Shown: positions 10,389 to 20,772 of the stretch, one piece after another
Layout: every line of letters starts with the position of its first letter
Position numbering within the stretch: the first letter of the stretch is position 1
Assembly: GCA_023014485.1 (NCBI GenBank)
Contig: JAJOZX010000090.1
Coordinates: 457,501 to 521,500 of the forward strand
DNA from: Bathynomus jamesi
Lineage: Eukaryota; Arthropoda; Malacostraca; Isopoda; Cirolanidae
Direction: 5' to 3'
DNA: 64,000 nucleotides
Translations under genes and position numbers: made by a program
Notes under the pieces: model-generated
The model's database searches: none
What the model was told of the DNA's origin: nothing
The model's input: only the letters and a program-made list of their open reading frames with translations

Positions 10389-12713
10389 GTGGAATCGACA
10401 TTTTTTCCTAACACGATATTCAATTTTTACGAAATTCAAAAGGTTGGGGAACCTACGAGGTTGGACAGTATTTTAGATTTAGTAAGAACTACGGATGATA
10501 GGCTAATCACTGATCTTCAAATAATAGTACCGTTAAGCATTAGCCATCACAATATGGTAGAGTTTGTCCTCTTAGTAAGTCACTCGAAACCAGCTAACTC
10601 GACTAAAATTCCTAACTTCCATCACGCGGACTTTTGTAAATTTTGAAATAAATTGTCACACGTCAATTGGGAAAACGTAGTGGGGATCTCCAACGCAAAA
10701 CTAATGTGGGAATCGTTTGAAACAGTATTTAGGACTATAAATGAGGAATGTGTACCGTACAAAATTAAGCGTGCGAAAGTAAACAACAAGCCCTTGTGGT
10801 TTACTTCTAGAGTAGGAGACATTATAAAGAGTAGAGATAGGGCTTATAGGCTACATAAGTGCGATAAAGACAATTTGTGGTTACGAAACAACTACATATC
10901 TCTAAGGCGTGAAGCAAAAAGTGTAGTAAAAAAGTCCAAGCGCGAATTTGAAATCTCCATAGCTCGTGACGGTAAAGACAACCCCAAGCGATTCTTTCAA
11001 AAAGTCCACAATAGAAATCCAGTAAAAAGTGTCTTGGGGCCGTTGAAAAATGTTAACGGAGATCTAGTTTCTGAAAACAAGGAAATAGCTGCCTTGCTAA
11101 ACGAATTCTTTACGTCAGTTTTTACTATAGAAAATGTAACGAATATCCCTACGGTCATAGATATAATACCTTTTGATAATAGTAATATTTTGGATAATAT
11201 TGTGGTTAGTGAAGGGGAGGTAATACGCTATATTGATAAAATGAAAATGCATAAATCACCTGAGCCGGATTCCATATATCCCATACAACTAAAAGAATTA
11301 AAAGATAGCATTGTTGTGCCGCTAACAACGATTTTTAATGCGTCTATTTCTGAGGGGTGCGTATCAGATAATTTCAAGTTATCAAACGTAACACCTATCT
11401 TTAAGAAAGGCGATAAAGGTGAGGTGGGAAATTATAGGCCAATCAGTTTAACGTCTGTTGTAGGTAAGCTACTGGAATCAATAATTAGGGATCGTATAGT
11501 CGAATACTTAGAATTGCATAACTTAGTTAGAAATACTCAGCACGGTTTTAGGCGAAACAAATCTTGCTTAACTAATCTTTTAGAATTTTTTCAAAGCGTG
11601 GTTGACGTTTACGATAGTCATCGGGCGGTTGATGTAGTGTATTTAGATTTTCAAAAACCGTTTGACACCCTACCGTACAAAAGACTCATTGTAAAAACTA
11701 AGGCTCATGGAATCAGGGGTGTAGTAATAAATTGGATAGAAGAGTGGTTGCGAGGTAGGAAACAGAGAGTGGTCGTTGATAGAGCGGAGTCTTGTTGGGC
11801 TAATGTAGCGAGTGGCGTTCCTCAGGGTTCTGTATTGGGTCCCTTGCTTTTTCTTATATATATTAACGATTTAGATGTCGGTCTAGTCAGTACATTTTCA
11901 AAGTTTGCGGATGACACGAAGCTGGGTGGTAGAGCGATTAATGACGAAGATAGTGGTAAAATCCAGGAAGATCTGAATAAAATCGTTGATTGGTCAGTCA
12001 CATGGCAAATGAGATTTAACGACGATAAGTGCAAAATTTTACATATAGGTTCGCGTAATGGTAATTTTGCGTATAGTATGTCAGGGAAGGAGTTAACAAG
12101 CGTAGAGCAGGAAAAAGATTTAGGAGTTATAGTCACTGGTGATTTAAAAGTAGCGAAACAAAGTACAGCAGCGGTCAATAAAGCGAACAAAGTGTTAGGT
12201 TTTATAGCTCGGAATTTTGAGTACAAATCGCGCGAAATTATAATTTCTCTTGATAAATCATTAGTTAGACCCCATTTGGAGTACGCAATCCAATTTTGGA
12301 ATCCGCATATGCGAAAAGATATAGACAAACTCGGAAGAGTTCAAAGACGAGCAACTAAGATGATTCCGTTGCTTAGGTCGAAGTCGTACGAGGATAGGCT
12401 TAAGGAGTTAAAACTGACTACACTCGAGACAAGGAGGCTAAGGGGTGATCTAATCCAGGTTTTCAAAATTATGAATGGGTTTGATAACGTAGATAGAGAT
12501 AGCTTCTTCGAAATATCTCAATATAATAGGACTAGAAATAACGGGTGTAAGTTGACAAGTAGAAGGTTCAAGACAGCAGTTGCCAAAAACTTTTTTACTC
12601 ATAGAATAGTAAATAGCTGGAATAGTTTGCCAGTAGAAGTAATTAGTAGCACGTCTATAAACATGTTTAAAAATCGATTAGACGTATATGTTGATAGATT
12701 GGGTATAGTTTAA
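10389..12713 (+). pseudogene. CR1/L2-like LINE ORF2: endonuclease end plus reverse transcriptase
   Basis: One continuous frame broken only by a TGA at 10643-10645. The first 85 codons are the end of the AP-type endonuclease (EPTRLDSILDLV, then PLSISHHNMVEF with the conserved Ser-x-His). The frame then reads through NKLSHVNW into a linker and the RT: NVTPIFKKGD, NYRPISL, QHGFRRNKSCLTNL, VYLDFQKPFDTLPY (catalytic D), ASGVPQGSVLGPLLF and FADDTKLGG (catalytic DD). The C-terminal domain is complete (LVRPHLEYAIQFWNP, RVQRRATKMIPLL, NSWNSLPVEV) and ends at TAA. TTG at 10653 is not a true start. The 5' end is truncated. The family performs target-primed reverse transcription. The intact RT after a single stop implies a fairly recent insertion. 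Confidence 0.9.
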
Positions 12714-12905
12714 GGTAGTAAAATTAAGGCTTTGTGGTTTGGAACCCACGTAAAATTGTAGGTCCCCCTCCGCCACCACGGAGGACATGCACAATACACA
12801 ATTACGAACAGAGTTAGGTAGACCAGCCATGAGTGGATCCTAGGGTCTTTGTTGGTCTGAAACATTATTATAACATTATTATTATTATAAATATGAAATG
12901 GTGAA
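12714..12905 (+). mobile_element. LINE 3' untranslated region and tail
   Basis: It contains a GGTTTGGAACCCACG stretch that resembles the tail of the 5S-derived SINE at 36010-36054, and GTGGATCCTAGGGTC then TTTGTTGG, shared with the second LINE copy (49139-49905, inverted). It ends in ATT-rich repeats near 12870-12890. Confidence 0.65.
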
Positions 12906-13147
12906 AAAACGGTTTTAATATACAATATTTATTAGTTATTAAGTAATGAAAGATTAGAAATGTATGTATGTATATGCGGAATAAAACCCCCAATCTGTTA
13001 CCTTTCTGAAGAAGAAACCCCAATAATTAAATATATGTATATCCATTAGAAAATAGCGTGCAAATAAATATAGGGACTTTTTGGGACACCCTATATATAT
13101 ATACGGAATATCATGCATCAACACACTCGATTTTTCCTGATAAAGAA

Positions 13148-13256
13148 ATTGCCCCTATCAGGATTCGAACCCACCACCTCTTGAATAAAATGTTAGTAGC
13201 TAGCGCCTTCACCTTCTGTTAAAAAGGTGGCAGGTTCGAATCCTAGTGGAGCCAAT
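13148..13256. other. Inverted pair of tRNA-like 3' halves
   Basis: A minus-strand B box (AGGATTCGAACCC, read inverted) and a plus-strand B box (GGTTCGAATCC) face each other about 55 bases apart, each with its own T stem. A boxes are not convincing. Probable SINE remnants. Confidence 0.5.
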
Positions 13257-13258
13257 TT

Positions 13259-13264
<6 letters not shown>

Positions 13265-13340
<76 letters not shown>
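13265..13340. repeat. (CT)n(TA)n microsatellite
   Basis: About 36 bases of CT followed by about 40 of TA, ending exactly at a TIR element. Confidence 0.95.
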
Positions 13341-13342
<2 letters not shown>

Positions 13343-13914
13343 GCGTGTCCGAGAATTATCTGTACAATTTTTGGCTGTTATTAAAAGTCAACCATGAAGT
13401 GTAGAAATTCCAATCTTGTCCCATTTTACAGAGAAACTCATTAAGTTTTTTCTGATAACAAGTTTTGACAAGTTTTTTCTTTTTTGTACGCGGGTGACAG
13501 ACATTGATGATTTAAAAGCAAGAATCACAGCTGCTATTGAGCGAATTGATGTGGATATTCTGCAGTGTACATGGCAACATTTGGATTATCGATTGGATGT
13601 TTTGCGAATCACTGATGGTGCACATATCGAATGTTTGTAACAACGTTACTTTAATAAAAGAAACTTTTGAAAATACAGATTCTAAATAATCTTGTTTAAA
13701 AATTTTACGTGTGTTATCAAGAATTTTATTAAAAGATGAAATTGTACACATAATTTTCGGACACACTGGAATTTCTAAAAAACTTGTCAAAACTTGGTAT
13801 CAGAAAAAACTTAATGAGATTCTCTGTGAAATGGGACAACACTGGAATTTCTACACTTCATGGTTGACTTTTAATAACAGCCAAAACTTGTACAGATAAT
13901 TCTCGGACACCCTG
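13341..13914. mobile_element. Mariner-type non-autonomous element, 574 bp
   Basis: TIRs of about 150 bp beginning GTGTCCGAGAATTATCTG, flanked by TA. The left terminus has CCGC where the right one has CAGG. Between the TIRs lies only the last part of a transposase. Confidence 0.8.
13495..13640 (+). pseudogene. Transposase C-terminal fragment
   Basis: The plus-strand frame reads VTDIDDLKARITAAIERID, then DYRLDVLRITDGAHIECL and stop. This is the typical C-terminal end of arthropod mariner-type transposases (L-x-x-R-I-x-x-A, then Y-R-x-D-V-x-R-x-x-x-G-A-H-I-E). All catalytic residues lie upstream and are missing. The fragment ends inside the right TIR. Confidence 0.7.
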
Positions 13915-13916
13915 TA

Positions 13917-14675
13917 TATGTTACACACAGACCGTGCATGGAACAAGGAACTCTTCTGGGATAATTAAATCCATTATTATCCGAATAAGTAATGGTAAAT
14001 GACAAATACCATAGTTTTTCTTTTTCATGATGCTAGCCCGAAGTGGGCAACGGGTCACTCGCAAAGAGGTCCCATAAATATAGCTTCCCTCACCAGCTAT
14101 CTGCAAAGCAGACAGGATCCAGCTTTGAAACATGGATCTAGGGTTTAAAGCAGCCTAGCCCTGCTACATTTAGAACCTCAATATAAGCAAAAGACTCGCT
14201 GCCTTCACGTCAGATTGAATACATCAAAGAAAAAGGGGTAACTATTATATTTTTAGCCAAAAACCAAAACTTAAACCTCAACTGGCAGAATTGAGCGTCC
14301 ACTTTTCAAGGCACATAACATGTCCGTTTCAAGATGGGAATGAACTCAGAATGGTCCCCTGAGTTTTTTTATGATACACACAGACCGTGCATGGAACAAG
14401 GAACTCTTCTGGGATAATTAAATCCACTACAGTCCGAATAAGTAATGATAAATGACAAATACCATAGTTTTTCTTTTTCATGATGCTAGCCCGACGTGGG
14501 CAACGGGTCACTCGCACGTCGGGCTAGCATCATGAAAAAGAAAAACTATGGTATTTGTCATTTACCATTACTTATTCGGACTATAGTGGATTTAATTATC
14601 CCAGAAGAGTTCCTTGTTCCATGCACCGTCTTTGTGTATCATAAAAAAACTCGGGGGACCATTCTGAGTTCATTC

Positions 14676-14690
<15 letters not shown>
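13917..14690. repeat. Repeat family D: two direct copies and one inverted
   Basis: A unit containing CCGTGCATGGAACAAGG, CTTCTGGGATAATTAAATCC and, further in, GATGCTAGCCCG occurs at about 13922-14335 and 14336-14515. An inverted copy at about 14508-14690 forms a hairpin with the second. The outer end GGGAATGAACTCAG abuts TA tracts here and at 18215. No coding capacity or known family recognised. Confidence 0.7.
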
Positions 14691-14727
<37 letters not shown>

Positions 14728-14734
14728 TAAATAC

Positions 14735-14788
<54 letters not shown>
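14678..14788. repeat. (TA)n(TG)n microsatellite
   Basis: TA tract with one interruption followed by about 36 bases of TG. Confidence 0.95.
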
Positions 14789-14790
<2 letters not shown>

Positions 14791-15320
14791 AATGAACCAA
14801 CCAACGGTCCACAGAAGATATGAGTTGTACCTGCATTTGCATAAGAAAGAGAGATATTTTCATCCCGAGCGGAGGTTTATTTTTTATATTATTCTCAGTT
14901 TGGAGGTGGTGCACGAAATTGTTGCTGTGACACGATGTAAAAATACGAGTTATTTTCCTGATGTCGGTTATCAGTACATTTTCTTTTGAGTTCAGACTTA
15001 ATTCGCAGCTTTTTTCTCCATAATCGGAATAATTTTTAGTGTTCATTTTGGCTCTGTTGCTTTTAATAGAGCAATTATCTGTTATTCATAGGAAAACTTG
15101 TATACTCAGAAAATTTAGTGTATTATCGAAGTTTTTAACAAAGTAATTATTACTTGTTATCCCTGTTTTAAAAATTCTCAGTTTGCGTCTCGTTTTCTCT
15201 TTAGCTGCTAATTTTAACCCTGATGTTTTTCGCCAATTTTGTACCATCTGCTCTAAGTACTCCAAAGTTATTGATTTGTTTTCTCGGCAACTTCAAGATG
15301 TATAGTGTTATTTATATATA
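14789..15320. other. Unassigned sequence
   Basis: A 65-codon frame at 14792-14989 has no recognisable motif. No repeat family identified. Confidence 0.45.
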
Positions 15321-15322
15321 TA

Positions 15323-15575
15323 CAGGGCGATGCATAAATGTGTTTCATAAATCGCAGGGTGTATTCTTGAGACGAAAGTAAAGAAAAAAGACCACATAAA
15401 CATAGGTCGAGAAACCCGTAGGTTTCGAGCTATAGCAAGCGACAGAGAAATGAAACTCCAAAAGATTTTTCACATTTTATGCAAATACACAGCGTGATAC
15501 ATTTGCTTCATTAAAGTAAATGTTCGAAATTCTTTCCTACTTCTTGAATGCATGCTTCATGCCTACCTCCCACCC

Positions 15576-15622
<47 letters not shown>

Positions 15623-16113
15623 CTACCTACCGCCCCCTCATCGTAAACTACCACTAACCACCATTCCCTCACTTGTTCATACTCATTTTCTCCCTTTAAC
15701 TATCTCTCCTCTATCCTATTTTGCGACGTGCTGAGGCATGCATTCAAGAAGTAGGAACGAATTTCGAACATTTACTTTAATGAAGCAAATGTATCACACT
15801 GTGTATTTGCATAAAATGTAAAAAATCTTTAGTTTCATTTTTCTGTCGTGTGCTGTAGCTCAAAAGCTATGGGTTTCTCAACCTATGTTTATATAGTATT
15901 TTTTCTTTTTGATTGATTGATTGATTGAATAACCTTTATTAATAATAAAATAAATACATTGGTTTGACAATTTACAATGGCGTAATTAATTGTGAAGGTG
16001 GACTATTTATTTTATTTAATTTGGCCCTTAAGCTTTAGGCTTCACTGGGCAAGTCTTTACTTTTGTTTCAAGAATACACCCTGCGATTTTTGAAACACAT
16101 TTTTGCATCACCT

Positions 16114-16115
<2 letters not shown>
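15323..16115. mobile_element. Mariner-like foldback with CT-rich centre
   Basis: Inverted arms of about 240 bp start CAGGGCGATGCATAAATG and end at a TA junction. The centre is a (CT)n tract (about 15579-15620) and pyrimidine-rich sequence with no transposase. The right arm is interrupted by a LINE tail at about 15911-16053; the left arm shows the uninterrupted sequence. Confidence 0.75.
15911..16053 (-). mobile_element. 5'-truncated LINE tail inserted in the right arm
   Basis: Read on the minus strand it ends AATAAAGGTTATTCAATC followed by further ATCAATC units, a typical short-repeat LINE tail. The flanking TCTTT occurs on both sides and fits a short target duplication. Confidence 0.6.
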
Positions 16116-16174
<59 letters not shown>

Positions 16175-16251
16175 TAATATATACACAGACAGTGCATGGA
16201 ACAAGGAACTCTTCTGGGATAATTAAATCCACTATAGTCCGAATAAGTAAT

Positions 16252-16318
<67 letters not shown>
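16116..16318. repeat. Two (TA)n tracts around a family D fragment
   Basis: TA tracts at about 16116-16183 and 16254-16317 enclose 70 bases of repeat family D (GTGCATGGAACAAGG to GAATAAGTAATGG). Confidence 0.85.
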
Positions 16319-16320
<2 letters not shown>

Positions 16321-16334
16321 AAAATAACTACGAA

Positions 16335-16480
16335 AAAAAAAAACACGAAATAGTGCTCAAGCGCTTTCGTCTAATGACATCTTCAAGAACACTCAGTGTT
16401 TCTGAGGATGTCATTAGACGAAAGCGCTTGAGCACTATTTCGTGTTTACTTTTTCCTTCGTGGTTATTTTCATCATAAAT
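16335..16480. mobile_element. PLE-like 3' hairpin, family 3
   Basis: Inverted arms of about 50 bases meet near 16392. Shared sequence GAAAGCGCTTGAGCAC links this to the larger pair at 24530-24905. Flanked by TA-rich sequence. No coding part; PLE assignment is inferred from the hammerhead-like motif. Confidence 0.5.
16402..16429 (+). ncRNA. Hammerhead-like motif, family 3
   Basis: CTGAGGA, extra T, stem GTC/GAC with loop ATTA, GAA, palindrome AGCGCT, T. The opposite arm has CTTGAAGA in place of the first element, a one-base insertion plus a change. Confidence 0.5.
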
Positions 16481-16526
16481 ATTATTCATATATATTCATA
16501 TATATAATTTTCATATATATATACAT

Positions 16527-16533
16527 GTGTGTG

Positions 16534-16575
<42 letters not shown>
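16527..16575. repeat. (GT)n/(CA)n microsatellite
   Basis: Short GT run then about 44 bases of CA, directly followed by a TIR element. Confidence 0.95.
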
Positions 16576-16580
<5 letters not shown>

Positions 16581-16805
16581 GGTTGACAAAAGTAAATAGA
16601 CACCACCATGATTGTTTCCAAGAATAAATGGTAAAACTCATCAATGGAATGCCAGAACGTGTTTCACCTTTACATAATGCTTAAGGAAAACAACACGGTT
16701 CTAAATACGTAGATTCAGTAAATCTGACTTATTTATTGACTTTTATTATAAAATCAAATCTGTGGAAAAACTGAAGGTGTTTATTTACTTTTGTCAACCA
16801 CCCTG
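16576..16805. mobile_element. Tc1-like MITE, 230 bp
   Basis: TIRs of 30 bp contain GGTTGACAAAAGTAAATA on both sides; the right end has the expected CAGGGTGG start and a TA junction. The interior is non-coding. Confidence 0.7.
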
Positions 16806-16807
16806 TA

Positions 16808-16812
<5 letters not shown>

Positions 16813-16869
<57 letters not shown>

Positions 16870-17170
16870 ATATGCAGTGTTTATCCTTCTGTCTGTCCGG
16901 CGTTTTTCTTGGAAACCGCTTACCTTAGGGCACTCATCCTTACACCGTTGGAAAAGTCTCATTTTTGGGAGGATCCTCAGGATCTTTATTGTTTTTTCGT
17001 TCGCACACGCATGCAGAACTGTGTGGGGTGGTTTGGAAGGTGTTGGGGTGGTGTGGGGTATGTGGGAAACTCCAACCCGTCATTTTTTGGCTGGGAGGGT
17101 GTGTCAGGTGTGTGTGGGTGGTGTGGGGTATGTGACTCCTGCCATCTGAAATTTAAAGGTACATATGTAT
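16813..17170. repeat. TA tract, then G-rich GGGGTG/TGTGGG segment
   Basis: (TA)n at 16813-16872. A strand-biased G-rich block at about 17020-17140 repeats GGTGTGGGGTATGTG twice. No gene recognised. Confidence 0.6.
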
Positions 17171-17194
17171 AAACTACGTACAAAAATGCACTTG

Positions 17195-17425
17195 ACTTCC
17201 TGAGTAGTGCGTATATGTTTTATTGTTAAATCATGAAGGAACTCTTTTAGTTTCATGTAAAAAAACTCTCGCAACAATATCTGGCCTATGTCCTGGTCTT
17301 TGATGAGCCTCAATGCTTTTAGCAACTTCAATCCCTCTTGGATTGCGAGTAGACGCAATAAATAGACGCGGCTTTCCAAACTTTTTTACAATTGCCATAG
17401 CGTCTTCATAATTCTGCTGCATTAC
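17195..17425 (-). pseudogene. Helitron Rep/helicase N-terminal fragment
   Basis: The minus strand reads MQQNYEDAMAIVKKFGKP, then RLFIASTRNP and RPDIVARVF. This is the Helitron-like N domain, where the usual text is a Q-Q-N-Y-x-D-A-M block, F-G-x-P-x-x-F, C-N-P and R-P-D-L-x-x-R-V-F. The cysteine of the CNP motif is Arg here. The frame stops shortly after, and neither the HUH Rep motif nor the helicase is present. Family knowledge: Helitrons are rolling-circle DNA transposons. Relic only. Confidence 0.75.
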
Positions 17426-18004
17426 TCTCGGGTTGCCTTCATAAAGATACTAATTTGACTGCAGATGTTTTGTATTTATATTCTTAAACCTGTTTTTACG
17501 CATGAACAGCTCAAAAATAACTTTTTTAAAAGTGAGAAGTTTTGATTCTGTTGAAGTGTTTGGTGAAAGGATAGCTAGAAATCGTGTATTTAAAGAAGTA
17601 ATGTTGCATTAAAGATACTAATTTGACCGCAAATGTTTTGCGGACCTCTGCTAATATATATATTAAAATAACTAGTACAGTGTGTGTGTGTGTATATATG
17701 TAATAATTAAGAAAATGAAAATAAAGTGAATGGATTTTAAATTATTTTTCGTTTCAACCAAGCAAAATACAGTCGAAGAATAAAACTATTAAAAATAGTT
17801 CCCATCGATGTGTATGAAAAAAGCTTTTTTATTTCCCTTTCTTAGCAAACAAAAGCTCAGATGTTCCCGTGAGAACTTCATAAAGGAAGTTTTATATTTG
17901 CTTTCTTTAGTTGGTTGTTCACTTTTTTGTTTTTGTTCTTCAGTTCAGTTCATCTCGGTTCATTTTTATTTATGGTCTGTAACCTAATGCACTCTTTTGT
18001 AAAA

Positions 18005-18005
<1 letters not shown>
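17426..18005. other. Unassigned AT-rich sequence
   Basis: A short repeat GATACTAATTTGAC occurs at about 17446 and 17612, each followed by GCA(G/A)ATGTTTTG. Otherwise nothing recognised. Confidence 0.45.
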
Positions 18006-18048
<43 letters not shown>

Positions 18049-18221
18049 ACACACAAACCGTGCATGGAACAAGGAACTCTTCTGGGATAATTAAATCCAC
18101 TATAGTCCGAATAAGTACTTATTCGGACTATAGTGGATTTAATTATCCCAGAAGAGTTCCTTGTTCCATGCACGGTTTGTGTGTATCATAAAAAACTCAG
18201 GGAACCATTCTGAGTTCATTC

Positions 18222-18320
<99 letters not shown>
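18006..18320. repeat. TA tracts around a family D hairpin
   Basis: (TA)n at 18006-18045 and 18222-18320. Between them two family D copies are inverted around AAGTACTT at about 18113-18120, giving a near-perfect hairpin with arms of about 65 bases. Confidence 0.85.
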
Positions 18321-18985
18321 TAGGGTGGCCCCTATTTTTCAACTTTTGAAATTACTTGCTCCCAACCCCTAATCATCTTCCAATATATAAAGAAGTGCTT
18401 TGTGCAAAATTTCAGCTCAATTGAGCTATATTAAGGTGGCCCCCAAAGGCCCTAAATTTTCAAAATTCACCGATAATTGGTATTTCTAATATAAAACCTT
18501 TATAATTCATTTGCAAACTTTGTTTGGGAAAATAATCACAAAGCATAATCGAAAGTGAATTTTATTTACAACAAATAATTACGCCGCTTATATAGGCCGC
18601 AGGCGCAGAACTTTCTAGAACCTTCCAGAAGCGGTTTTTTTACGCACTTATGGTACTTTTCAATTTCCGTGAATATCTCGTCCAATTTTGGTTTTAAGTA
18701 AATAATTGTTATAACTAAATTTATGGTAAATTGAATTCTCTTTCGATCATATTCTATATTTCTTTCGAATAAAACACTGTAAAGACGATAAAAACGGTTT
18801 TATATGAAAAAATATCAATATTGTTAAAATCTGAAACTTTAGGGCCTTTGGGGGCCATCTTAATATTGTCTGATTGAGCTGAAATTTTACACAGAGCATT
18901 TTTACATGGATTAGAACAACTTTGAAGGTTGGGAGATGAAAAATATTTCATTTCAGAAAATCACATACAACTAAGGGCCACCCTA
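18321..18985. mobile_element. TIR element of 665 bp with 8-bp target duplication
   Basis: Termini TAGGGTGGCCC and its inverse, flanked by ATGTATAT on both sides (18313-18320 and 18986-18993). Subterminal inverted segments include GGCCCTAAA and CAATTGAGCT-type blocks. No transposase. The termini resemble those of the larger element at 20773-23357, so this could be a relative. Confidence 0.7.
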
Positions 18986-18989
18986 ATGT

Positions 18990-19000
18990 ATATATATATG

Positions 19001-19044
<44 letters not shown>

Positions 19045-19070
19045 GTGTGTGTATATATATATATATATAT
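18990..19070. repeat. (TA)n(TG)n microsatellite
   Basis: Mixed TA and TG tract that abuts a Tc1 foldback. Confidence 0.9.
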
Positions 19071-19506
19071 AGTACTGTGCAAAAGTCAGAGACCACTGAC
19101 GATCTGATAACTATTAGATAATCTGTTGTATGAAAATTGGTTTTGATACTAAAATACATATTAACTAGAACCTCTGGTTCATATTAACGTATAACTAAGT
19201 TATTACTTAAGTGTACAAAGTTGTATAAGCTGGATGAACCTCTAGTCTTCATAAATTGGACTTGAGGGTTGATTCATTATATTACTTATAACGCATGTGT
19301 TTAAAGATCTAGTGAACTATTACTGATGGATCTGCAGTAAATGCTCCTAAACTATTGTTATATCAATATTTACAATTAAAAGTATTGACATATTCACTTA
19401 AATTCTGCAAAACAAATTTATCCAAAACGTTTCTCATTATAATCCTAATTCATGCTGTTTTTTTTTCTTTCACAGGCTTAAGAAATGACAAAAAGTACAA
19501 TTTCTG

Positions 19507-19800
19507 ATGAGATTAGATAAAATAATACACTTGCATGGTGAGGGACTGAGTCAAAGAAAAATAAGTGAATCTACAGGCGTTTCCAAAACTGGTGTACAAA
19601 AAATCTTGGCTCGTCACAGATCAAATGGGACCCCAGCTGATCGTCCTAGATCAGGGAGGCCCTCTAAGCTTTCTCCATCTGATCTACAATATCTAAAGAT
19701 TACTTCCCTTCGAGACAGACACAAATCCAGCACTTCACTTGCAGCGGATCTCGAAAAAACAACACAGGTGTCTCAGTTGATCCTTCTACTGTACGAAGGA
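19507..19800 (+). pseudogene. Tc1 transposase DNA-binding domain (left arm)
   Basis: The frame reads KIIHLHGEGLSQRKISEST, GVSKTGVQKIL, DRPRSGRPSKLSPSD: a paired-like helix-turn-helix with the GRPR-type motif between its two subdomains. The second helix-turn-helix follows (YLKITSLRDRHKSSTSL). A frame change near 19768 ends the homology. The DDE catalytic core is absent, so no transposition activity is possible. Confidence 0.85.
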
Positions 19801-19842
19801 AGCTTAATTCAGTAGGTCTCAGATGTCCAATACTTGTGTTCC

Positions 19843-20210
19843 AAAGCACATTCTCTTCTCTTTATTTCCATTCCTTAAAAGTGGCTTTTTTGCTGCAACA
19901 CGTCTTTTAAGACCTACTGAGTTAAGTTTCCTTCATACAGTAAAGGGATCAACTGAGACACCTGTTGTTTTTTCGAGATCTGCTGCAAGTGAAGTGCTGG
20001 GTTTACGTCTGTCTCGAAGGGAAGTAATCTTTAGATATTGTAGATCAGATGGAGAAAGCTTAGAGGGCCTCCCTGATCTAGGACGATCAGCTGGGGTCCC
20101 ATTTGATCTGTGACGAGCCAAGATTTTTTGTACACCAGTTTTGGAAACGCCTGTAGATTCATTTATTTTTCTTTGACTCAGTCCCTCACCATGCAAATGT
20201 ATTATTTTAT
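19843..20210 (-). pseudogene. Tc1 transposase DNA-binding domain (right arm)
   Basis: Inverted copy of the same domain, with the same GLSQRKI and DRPRSGRPSKL blocks and a few substitutions (for example ISE to INE and HKS to RKP). After a frameshift near 19965 the minus strand continues through a basic segment (CCSKKATFKEW) into the central spacer, further than the left arm. No catalytic aspartate or glutamate is present. Confidence 0.8.
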
Positions 20211-20772
20211 ATCTAATCTCATCAGAAATTGTACTTTTTGTCGTTTCTTAAGCCTGTGAAAGAAAAAAACCAGCATGAATTAGGATTATAATGAGAAACG
20301 TCTTGGATAAATTTGTTTTGCAGAATTTAAATGAATATGTCAATACTTTTAGTTGTAAATATTGATATAACAATAGCTTAGGAGCATTTACTGCAGATCC
20401 ATCAGTAATAGTTCGCTAGATCTTTAAACACATGCGTTATAAGTAATATAATGAATCAACCCTCAAGTCCAATTTATACAGACTAAAGGGTCATCCAGCT
20501 TATACAACTTTATACACTTAAGTAATAACTTAGTTATACGTTAATATGAACCAGAGGTTCTAGTTAATATGTATTTTAGTATCAAAACCAATTTTCATAC
20601 AACAGATTATCTAATACTTATCAGATCGACAGTGGTCTCTGACTTTTGCACAGTACTGTGTGTATATATATATATATTTTAGGCCTCATAAGTAAATGCA
20701 TAGATTAAATGTAGCAATTAAGTTAAACCCCAAACTGATATATGAAAACCCATTTTATATATATATATATAT

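Larger units (their letters stand above)
19071..20658. mobile_element. Tc1 foldback element, 1588 bp
   Basis: Two inverted arms of about 750 bp. Termini read GTACTGTGCAAAAGTC; the right end has the canonical CAGTACTGTGC. Each arm contains a 5' untranslated region and the Tc1 DNA-binding domain, so two 5' halves face each other. The single-copy centre, about 19825-19910, continues the right-arm transposase frame by about 25 codons. Confidence 0.85.

Noticed and set aside
11822..12328. 168-codon minus-strand open frame
   Set aside because: Antisense shadow of the LINE reverse transcriptase.
13917..18222. CRISPR-like array from the recurring family D units
   Set aside because: Unit spacing is irregular, orientation is mixed, and the units border eukaryotic transposons and TA tracts.
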